This document shows, piece by piece, positions 57,650 through 64,000 of a DNA stretch of 64,000 nt. The notes under the pieces are model-generated. The model worked only from the letters and a program-made list of their open reading frames with translations. It searched no databases and was not told the origin of the DNA. Origin of the DNA: Mesorhizobium sp. B2-7-2 (GTDB taxonomy: Bacteria > Pseudomonadota > Alphaproteobacteria > Rhizobiales > Rhizobiaceae); the NCBI RefSeq assembly GCF_006440775.1, contig NZ_VFTZ01000005.1, forward strand, positions 1-64,000, written 5' to 3'. The stretch's first letter is position 1, and each line of letters begins with the position of its first letter. A program made the position numbers and the translations under genes.

Positions 57650-60600
57650 TTACTGCGCAGTTTGGGACGGTTGTTGCCGGTACTCGAAGATCGAGCGGAA
57701 TATGCCCGGCGCCACCACAGATAGCGGATTGATGTTGAGCGTCGGCTTGTTGGCGTTGCCGCGCAGCCGGTAGGTGACGCCGATCAGGCCGCGGTCGCGC
57801 CCGTTGCCCAGCAACGGCCCGAACAAAGGCAGCTCGCCGAAGATGCGGTTGAGACCATAGACCGGCATGAAGGTGCCGGTCATGTCCATGTTGTTGTTCG
57901 GGTCGTAGAGCGTTCCCTGGAAGGTCGTGCCGATGCGCGGGCCGCGCAGCAGGCCGTTCGCCAGTTTCAGATAGCCGGAGCCCTTGTCGATCTCGGCGAA
58001 GCCGCGCTCGAACTGCACCCTGGACGTGTCGATCTTGCTTTTGACCGCCTCGTTCAGGCTGCGCGTGTCGCCGGCCGGCGTCGTCGACACGATCGAGGCC
58101 AGCTTGGGCTCGTTGACCACATAGAAATTGCGGGCATCCACCTGACCCTTCATCGGCCCGTCGCCGGCGCCGGAGAGCGAGAGCGTAATCGCGCCGCCTT
58201 CCATATGCTCGTAGACATTGAGGAAACGCAGGATCGCGCCGGCGTCGGCAGACTTGACGCTGAGCACGCGGCCGCCTTCGCTGGTGGTGTTGTTGATCGC
58301 GATCGCGGCGCCCGAGCTTGCCGCGGCGGTGACGTTTAGCCCATTCACCCGCGATCCGGCGGCGCTGTATTCGAGCTTGAGATTGGAAAGCACCTCGTCA
58401 TGAAAACCGGTCAGCGATGCCACATCGGCGCTCACCGAGATCGCGTCGCTGCCGGCGCCCTTCGTGGCTGTATCGACGTCCGAGGTGAACTGCTTGATCA
58501 GCGAGCGGGCGTCGAGCGACGCGCCGCTGACATCGACAGCGTAGCTCTTGCCGGAACGCTTGACCGAAACGGCAATGTCGTCGCCCCTGTTCAACGCGAC
58601 TTTGCTGAAGCGGGCCGCTGACAGCGAGCCGTTGACCAGTGTCACATTGCCGTCGATCGAGAAGCTTTTTCCGTCGAGAGCGAAATCGGTCAATGTGGTG
58701 GTGCTGCCGGACTTCGCCATGTCGAAAGCGACCTTGGCGGGAATGCCGGCGCCCTTGCTCCAGCCTGCCCAGGGAATGTCGAGCCTGGCATTGGTCAGGT
58801 CCGCCGAAACCTGCTGGGCGCCCTCGCCGCTCTTGTCGATCGCCACCTTGATGGTTCCCGAAAGCAGGGCCGACAGTCCAGGCATGCTGGCGTTGCGCGT
58901 CTTGTCGTCGAGGACTAGCGTAACCTTGCGGCTTCGCGCCGGCCCGTCATCGGCGAGCGGCTCGACGAGGTCGAGCTCGGCCGGAATGCCGTTGAGCTTG
59001 GCCTCTGCGGAAATCACCGCCTGCTTTGGCCCGACGGTGATCGAGCCATCGGCCTCGGTCACGGTCTGGTCCTCGAAAGGCTTCGCCAGCGACAGGTCCT
59101 GGTAGTTGAGCGAAACCAGCCAATCGAGCTTCGAGGTGTCCATGCCCTTGGTCAGCGGAATGTCCGCCCTGACATGGCCGGTGACGGTGCCGGACAGGTC
59201 TTCCGGTGCCAGTCCGACATGGCGCATGGCATTGATCGGCTCATAGGAGGCCAGCTCGGCGATCGCCGGCGCCTCGCCCGCCACGTCGATGTCGAGCCCC
59301 CCGATCACAATCGGTCGGTTTGCATTCTTGACCGTCAGCGTGCCGCCGCTTGCCGCCACGGTGCGGCCGCTCGGCATATAGACGCTGCCCGAGGAGAGCG
59401 CGATATCGACATCATTGCCATGGAACGCAACCACGCCGACGGCGTCGCGGACCGGCGGGATGCGCCCGGCGGTATCGAAGCGCGATCCTTCGATCTGGAA
59501 ACGGCCGAACACTTCGTCGCCGGTAAGCGGCACGCCGTTGCCGAGGCGCCCCGGCGCGACCTGGAACTGCAGCTTGGCGTCGGTCACCGTGCCGCCGAAC
59601 AGGTTGCCCAGCACCCAAAGCCGCGCGTTGCGGGCCGAGAACCACGGCCACAATTGCTTGACATGCGAGACCGGCATGTCGTGCACGTTGAGCGACAGCG
59701 ATACCCCTGGCGGGCCGTTGTCGACGAAGGCGACGGTGGCCGCGCCCAGCACCTCGCCCGGTCCGCCAGAGCGCACGCCGATCTGCTCGGCAACGAGCTT
59801 GCGGCTCTTCGGCTGGTAGACCCCGGCGATACGGGCCAGGAACTGAAGCGCCGGTTCCGGCGATTCGGAAGGCGCCAGCGTCGAGCCGTCGCTGGTGAGA
59901 TCATAGCGGTAGGCGGGCTCCTCCCCCGCCACTGCCGGCTTCGGCCCGATCGATCCGGCAAAGTCGAAGCTGGAGCGGCTGCTCCTGATCAGCAGCCGAT
60001 CGACCGAGATCTTGTTCGAACCGGCCACCAGAGTGGCATCGGCATCGACATCGGTAGGCAGCAGCCCGCGCTCGTCCAGGTCGAGCACCGAACCGTTGAG
60101 CGAGAGCGAAGCCGCCAGGCGCGATGGGTTGTCGCCCGACGCTTCCGAGCCGGAAAGCTTCAATGCGATCGAACCCAGCTTGGCGCCATCGGTCGCCCGG
60201 GCGACCTCGGTCGAACTGCCCTCGCCGGGGGCGCCTTCTATCTTGAGATTGGCGTCCAGCGACGAAATGCGCCTTGCCGTCGCATCGCGCGTCGCCGAGG
60301 CGGTCAAAGTCGCGTGCCGGCCATCGACATCGGCATCGTAGGAGACCTGCATACGTCCCGCGCCTGTCTGCGCGACGGTCGCCGAGGCGACGGTCACGCG
60401 CTTGACCAGTCCGGTGTCCGGCAGCTTGAACTCGACATTGCGCAGATCGATCTGTCGCATCGAATCCTCGCGCACGGCATCAAGCGCATCGTTGACGCCT
60501 GAAAACACCGCCGCCGACACTTTCTCCGGGTCGACAAGGCCATCCGCGTTGCGCAGCGCCGCCGTCCAGTCGCTGCCGCCGGAGGGCATGGCGGCCACCA

Positions 60601-61123
60601 CGATATGGGCATCGGAAAATCTGGCGCTCGTCAGCCGGACGTCGCCCGAAAGCAGCGGCAGCAGGCGCATGCCGAAACGCACGCGTCCGATATCGGCCAT
60701 CGGCTTGCCGTCGGCCGTCTTCAGGCTGACATCGTTCACCTGCAGGGCGACGAAGCTCGACCCGTCCAGCGTCAGCCGAGCCGCACCGACGGCGACATTG
60801 ACATCGACGCCGGCCAGCTTCTCGATGGCTGTCTCCGCCTCCGTCCGCAGGCGCTCCGTGCCGATGCCGGAGGCGCCGAGGACATAGACACCTGCCGCCG
60901 CCAGAAGCATGAGCGCGCAAAACCCGGCAAACACCCGGCCGAGGATCCGGAAACGCCGCCGCACGGCTGCCCGGCCGAGCGGCGGCACGCTGCACGCGGA
61001 CGGAAGCCTCGCCAGGTCGGTGATCTCGTCACGCCTGAACCTGATCTTCTCGTGCTGCGGTGCTTCCTGATCCAAGCAATATTCCGTTGTGACGAACTCG
61101 TCGTGGACGAATCCCCGCCTCAC
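57650..61123 (-). CDS. Large AsmA/YhdP-like transmembrane envelope protein
   Basis: A very large protein, about 1150 residues, of the YhdP/DUF3971-AsmA type. One N-terminal membrane helix (VFAGFCALMLLAAAGVYVLG) is followed by long beta-strand-rich repeats and a C-terminal AsmA-like block with SIFEYRQQ near the end. The family bridges inner and outer membranes and helps move phospholipid (family knowledge). Start uncertain: GTG 61123, TTG 61075, or the TTG at 61156. Divergent from bcp with a gap of about 50-100 bases. Confidence 0.85.
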   Translation of the reverse strand: MRRGFVHDEFVTTEYCLDQEAPQHEKIRFRRDEITDLARLPSACSVPPLGRAAVRRRFRILGRVFAGFCALMLLAAAGVYVLGASGIGTERLRTEAETAIEKLAGVDVNVAVGAARLTLDGSSFVALQVNDVSLKTADGKPMADIGRVRFGMRLLPLLSGDVRLTSARFSDAHIVVAAMPSGGSDWTAALRNADGLVDPEKVSAAVFSGVNDALDAVREDSMRQIDLRNVEFKLPDTGLVKRVTVASATVAQTGAGRMQVSYDADVDGRHATLTASATRDATARRISSLDANLKIEGAPGEGSSTEVARATDGAKLGSIALKLSGSEASGDNPSRLAASLSLNGSVLDLDERGLLPTDVDADATLVAGSNKISVDRLLIRSSRSSFDFAGSIGPKPAVAGEEPAYRYDLTSDGSTLAPSESPEPALQFLARIAGVYQPKSRKLVAEQIGVRSGGPGEVLGAATVAFVDNGPPGVSLSLNVHDMPVSHVKQLWPWFSARNARLWVLGNLFGGTVTDAKLQFQVAPGRLGNGVPLTGDEVFGRFQIEGSRFDTAGRIPPVRDAVGVVAFHGNDVDIALSSGSVYMPSGRTVAASGGTLTVKNANRPIVIGGLDIDVAGEAPAIAELASYEPINAMRHVGLAPEDLSGTVTGHVRADIPLTKGMDTSKLDWLVSLNYQDLSLAKPFEDQTVTEADGSITVGPKQAVISAEAKLNGIPAELDLVEPLADDGPARSRKVTLVLDDKTRNASMPGLSALLSGTIKVAIDKSGEGAQQVSADLTNARLDIPWAGWSKGAGIPAKVAFDMAKSGSTTTLTDFALDGKSFSIDGNVTLVNGSLSAARFSKVALNRGDDIAVSVKRSGKSYAVDVSGASLDARSLIKQFTSDVDTATKGAGSDAISVSADVASLTGFHDEVLSNLKLEYSAAGSRVNGLNVTAAASSGAAIAINNTTSEGGRVLSVKSADAGAILRFLNVYEHMEGGAITLSLSGAGDGPMKGQVDARNFYVVNEPKLASIVSTTPAGDTRSLNEAVKSKIDTSRVQFERGFAEIDKGSGYLKLANGLLRGPRIGTTFQGTLYDPNNNMDMTGTFMPVYGLNRIFGELPLFGPLLGNGRDRGLIGVTYRLRGNANKPTLNINPLSVVAPGIFRSIFEYRQQPSQTAQ

Positions 61124-61170
61124 GTTATATCGATGATTTCCCGCGCGTAACCGCAAACAAGGGCATCGAT

Positions 61171-61638
61171 ATGGCTGACCTCGACGTGGGCGACGCAGCG
61201 CCGCAATTCGATCTTCCGCGTGACGGCGGCGGCTCCCTCAGCCTCGCGGCGTTCCTGGGCAAGCCAGTTGTACTCTACTTCTATCCGCAGGACGACACCA
61301 CAAGTTGCACCGCCGAGGCCATCAGCTTCTCGCAGTTGAAGCCGGAGTTCGAGAAGGCCGGTGCCGTGGTGATCGGGCTGTCGCCTGATAGCGTGAAGAA
61401 ACACGACAAATTCAAGGCGAAGCACGATCTCACCGTCGATCTCATCGCTGACGAGGAGCGCAAAGTGATCGACGCCTACCATTTGTGGGTCGAAAAGACG
61501 ATGTATGGGCGCAAACATATGGGTGTCGAGCGCGCCACCTTCCTGATCGGCAAGGACGGGCGGATCGCCCGTATCTGGCGCAAGGTTCGCGTCAAGGGCC
61601 ACGCCGAAGAGGTGCTTGAGGCCGTGCGCACGCTCTAA
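61171..61638 (+). CDS. bcp: Thioredoxin-dependent thiol peroxidase (Bcp/PrxQ)
   Basis: A 155-residue Bcp-type peroxiredoxin that reduces hydroperoxides. The peroxidatic Cys is in YPQDDTTSCTAEAISF. The usual partner Cys five residues later (EAC) is Ser here, and no other Cys is present, so it should act as a one-Cys enzyme. The RXXXXI-type and VERATFLIGKDGRI segments are standard. ATG 61171 starts MADLDVGDAAPQFDLP. Divergent from the YhdP-like gene. Confidence 0.93.
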   Translation: MADLDVGDAAPQFDLPRDGGGSLSLAAFLGKPVVLYFYPQDDTTSCTAEAISFSQLKPEFEKAGAVVIGLSPDSVKKHDKFKAKHDLTVDLIADEERKVIDAYHLWVEKTMYGRKHMGVERATFLIGKDGRIARIWRKVRVKGHAEEVLEAVRTL

Positions 61639-61780
61639 GGTGTGTTGAGATTCAGGTCAGGCCGCGCCGAAAACGGCGGTTTTCGAGAACCGGAGCGGAG
61701 CGTACTTAAGTACGTGAGCACCGGAAGCGCAGTAAACCGGCGTTTGCAGGCCGGCATCACCTGAATATCAACATACCTTA
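61638..61780. repeat. Long palindromic intergenic element after bcp
   Basis: Outer arms AAGGTGTGTTGAGATTCAGG and CCTGAATATCAACATACCTT (imperfect) enclose further inverted segments around the perfect palindrome CGTACTTAAGTACG (61701-61714). It begins within the bcp stop region and could end its transcript. It also contains GGCGGTTTTC pieces. The rest of the gap to 61903 shows no gene. Confidence 0.75.
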
Positions 61781-61903
61781 GAAGCAGGCGCACGCTTTCG
61801 CGGTATCGTCGGCCGTCAGCCCGGCCATTGCAACCTCCCACGCGCAATGCGCGAGATGGTTGTTTCAGACGCTGCGGCCGGCAAAACTTTGTTAACCCTA
61901 ATA

Positions 61904-63232
61904 ATGTGTAATCAGGCTTGTCGTTGGTCCCGTAACGAAAGCTTGGTCCCCGTGAAACCAACCGGTCAGTCAGCTGTCTTCGGCAGGCGTAAGGAACCGC
62001 ACACGGTCATCATCGCCAGGGGCAATGAGATAAGGCATTTCACCATCCGCCCTTGGCTCGCCGCCCTCATCGGCTCGGCGCTGGCGGCGATCGCCATCGG
62101 CTATCTGCTCGCGACATCCTATCTGGTGCTGCGCGACGACCTGATCGGCGCCACGACGGCACGGCAGGCGCGCATGCAGCAGGCCTATGAGGACCGTATC
62201 TCGGCACTTCGTGCCCAGGTCGACCGCATCACCAGCCGCCAGCTTCTTGATCAGCAGCTGATGGAGACCAAGGTCAGCGAGCTGCTGGCCAGGCAGACCC
62301 AGCTCAGTGAACGGCACGGACGGCTTGGGCCGATCCTCGAGCGCGCGGAGAACGAGGTCGGCGACGCGCCCGCGACGAACGCGGTGACGCCCAAGCCCGA
62401 CGAGCACGCCGAGGTCACAGGCAGCCTTTCGCAGGCGCCCACCTATTCCGTCGCATCCTTGAGCGCCGGCGACACAAGGCCCTTCTCGCTCTGGTCGACA
62501 CGGTCCGATCCGCTGGACAGCGAAACGGCGGCCGATCGCGCCGACAAGCTGTTCGTCTCGATCAGTGCGTCACTGAAGGCCATCGAGGGCCAGCAGCTTT
62601 CGCGCATCGCCACGCTTGCCGACAACGCCTACAAGAATGCCGATGCCATAGCGCAGGCACTGGAAGCGGCCGGCCTGCCGGTCGACGGTGAACTGAACAA
62701 GAGCGATGTCGGCGGCCCGCTGGTTCCGCTTGATCCCTCCATGGGTTTCGACAGCAAGGTCAAGGAGTTGGACGAGGCGCTCGATGCGCTCGATCAGGTC
62801 AAGAAAGAGGCGCGCAAGCTGCCGCTCGCCAATCCCGCCCCGGGTCACACGGTGACCAGCCCCTTCGGCGTGCGCACCGATCCGATCCTGGGCAGCGCCG
62901 CCCTGCATACGGGAATGGATTTCAGGGCGCCGATCGGCATGCCGGCCAAGGTCACCGCCGCCGGCGTCGTCACAAGAGCCGGCTGGGCCGGCGGCTACGG
63001 CCGCATGGTCGAGGTCGACCACGGCAACGGCTTTGCCACACGCTACGGACATCTGAGCGAGATCGATGTGAGTGTCGGCCAGAAGCTCGCCGCCGGCGAC
63101 GTCATCGGCAAGACCGGCAGCAGCGGCCGCTCGACGGGTCCGCACCTGCACTACGAAGTGCGCCACGATGGCGAGGCGGTCGACCCGCTGCGCTTCCTCA
63201 CCGTCGGCAAGAAGGTTGCGCAGTACCTTTGA
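61904..63232 (+). CDS. M23 (LytM) family metallopeptidase, membrane anchored
   Basis: A roughly 440-residue envelope protein. One transmembrane helix (near WLAALIGSALAAIAIGYLLA) is followed by a coiled-coil region rich in Gln/Glu/Arg (about 90-150), a linker and a C-terminal LytM domain: HTGMDFRAPIG and HLHYEVR provide the zinc ligands. It probably cuts peptidoglycan cross-links or activates another hydrolase. Start uncertain: ATG 61904, or GTG 61952 which gives KPTGQSAVFGRRKEPHTVII. The LytM His-Asp pattern looks complete. Confidence 0.88.
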   Translation: MCNQACRWSRNESLVPVKPTGQSAVFGRRKEPHTVIIARGNEIRHFTIRPWLAALIGSALAAIAIGYLLATSYLVLRDDLIGATTARQARMQQAYEDRISALRAQVDRITSRQLLDQQLMETKVSELLARQTQLSERHGRLGPILERAENEVGDAPATNAVTPKPDEHAEVTGSLSQAPTYSVASLSAGDTRPFSLWSTRSDPLDSETAADRADKLFVSISASLKAIEGQQLSRIATLADNAYKNADAIAQALEAAGLPVDGELNKSDVGGPLVPLDPSMGFDSKVKELDEALDALDQVKKEARKLPLANPAPGHTVTSPFGVRTDPILGSAALHTGMDFRAPIGMPAKVTAAGVVTRAGWAGGYGRMVEVDHGNGFATRYGHLSEIDVSVGQKLAAGDVIGKTGSSGRSTGPHLHYEVRHDGEAVDPLRFLTVGKKVAQYL

Positions 63233-63325
63233 CCGGCTGATCCAAACCGGCGCCGTGCCCGATCTCGATCATCCGATCAAGAATCCCGGCATCAATATCG
63301 CCGCGGAACCGCTCGCGCCGGCCAG

Positions 63326-64000
63326 TCACGCTTTGACATAGATATCCCGCGGGAACTTCGTCAGCGTCTCGTTGCCGGTATCGGTTACCAGAATGGTTTC
63401 GCTGATCTCGATGCCCCAGCCATCCATCCACATGCCCAGGATGGAATGAACGACATTGCCGGGCTGGAGCACCGTCTTGTCGCCGGGCCTCAGGCTGATC
63501 GTATGCTCGCCCCAATCCGGCGGATAGGCGACGCCGATGGAATAGCCGATGCGCGATTCCTTCTTCAGCCCGTGGCGCTCTATGATCTTGCGCCAAGCAG
63601 CTTCGACCGCCTCCGCGGTCGTTCCCGGCCGTGCGGTGTCGAGAACCGCATCCATTCCCTCGATCACCGCCTTTGCCGTGTCCGCGACGCGGGTTGGCAT
63701 CTTGCCGAGCTGCATGGTCCTGGCGAGCCCGGCGGCGTAGCGGCGGCAGACGCCGGCCAGTTCGAGCGCGATCGTTTCGTCCTTTCCGAACCGCCTGTCG
63801 CTCCACATGATGTGCGGCGCGGAAGCGTTTTCGCCGCCGAGGATCGTCGGCGGCAGCGCCGTGATGTCGCCGGCGAAATCCGGACTGCCGGCAATCTGCG
63901 CGGCCTGGATGGCGGCGATCGCATCGCATTCGCGCACGCCCGGCGCGATAACTTCGAATGCGCGCGCGACGGCTGCTTCGGCCAGCATCGAGGCCTTGCG
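63326..64000 (-). CDS. M24 family metallopeptidase, ectoine hydrolase-like, truncated by window
   Basis: The C-terminal 225 residues of a creatinase/aminopeptidase-fold protein; the gene runs past the right edge. It shows LGKMPTRV, SIGVAYPPDWGEHTISLRPGDKTVLQPGNV, IEISETILVTDTGNETLT, typical of the DoeA/EutD ectoine-hydrolase branch of Xaa-Pro peptidases. Family assignment as ectoine hydrolase is tentative. The rest of the operon is outside the window. The frame at 64000 is open on the minus strand. Confidence 0.8.
   Translation of the reverse strand, partial: RKASMLAEAAVARAFEVIAPGVRECDAIAAIQAAQIAGSPDFAGDITALPPTILGGENASAPHIMWSDRRFGKDETIALELAGVCRRYAAGLARTMQLGKMPTRVADTAKAVIEGMDAVLDTARPGTTAEAVEAAWRKIIERHGLKKESRIGYSIGVAYPPDWGEHTISLRPGDKTVLQPGNVVHSILGMWMDGWGIEISETILVTDTGNETLTKFPRDIYVKA

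Overview
The window is a stretch of high-GC, gene-dense alphaproteobacterial chromosome. Gene content, protein style and intergenic repeat families point to Mesorhizobium or a close relative in the Hyphomicrobiales. Supporting signs are the order purC-purS-purQ-purL-bolA-grxD, a rhizobial suf operon (NifS-type desulfurase, sufB, sufC, sufD, sufS, DUF59, sufA), a recA promoter with a GAAC-N7-GTAC SOS box, and many short palindromic repeats. I see no tRNA, rRNA, insertion sequence, prophage, integrase or CRISPR array. Most of the window is ordinary core genome.

Layout. 1-2 kb: repeats, a J-domain-like gene, a small DUF1127-type gene and a DUF1993 gene. 2-4 kb: two exported proteins. 4-9.5 kb (minus strand): a molybdenum-hydroxylase maturation cluster (flavin reductase, MoxR/CoxD ATPase, CoxE VWA protein, two XdhC-family genes, and a fused molybdopterin-binding/cytidylyltransferase protein) without hydroxylase structural genes. 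9.6-11.8 kb: a periplasmic binding protein coupled to a P1-family peptidase. 12-25.5 kb: purine synthesis genes (purB, purC, purS, purQ, purL) interleaved with small membrane, lipoprotein, regulatory and metabolic genes, then bolA and grxD. 25.6-34.3 kb: a Bcr/CflA-type efflux pump, an inositol-phosphatase-like enzyme overlapping ttcA, rpsD with a structured leader, an RNB ribonuclease, murI and trmJ. 34.5-41 kb: icd, a GST, alaS and recA. 41.2-45.3 kb: a PfkB kinase with psuG (pseudouridine breakdown) and small genes. 45.3-52.5 kb: the suf operon. 52.8-64 kb: a hydrolase, PAP2 phosphatase, GT39 glycosyltransferase, tyrS, a giant AsmA/YhdP-like protein, bcp, a LytM peptidase and a truncated M24 peptidase.

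Genes that work together. The five pur genes cover the FGAM synthetase complex (PurS/PurQ/PurL), SAICAR synthase and adenylosuccinate lyase. BolA and the CGFS glutaredoxin are known Fe-S partners and complement the suf operon, whose promoter carries an Irr-like ICE palindrome shared with a divergent hydrolase gene. The PfkB kinase and PsuG form a two-step pseudouridine degradation unit.

The most useful non-routine signals are: an orphan minus-strand terminator at 934-972 that may mark an unannotated small RNA; the rpsD leader with three hairpins; a palindromic repeat read in frame inside the N-terminus of SufS; a 58-bp tandem triplication upstream of tyrS; and the binding protein/P1-peptidase pair. 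I found no clear evidence for a wholly new multi-gene system.
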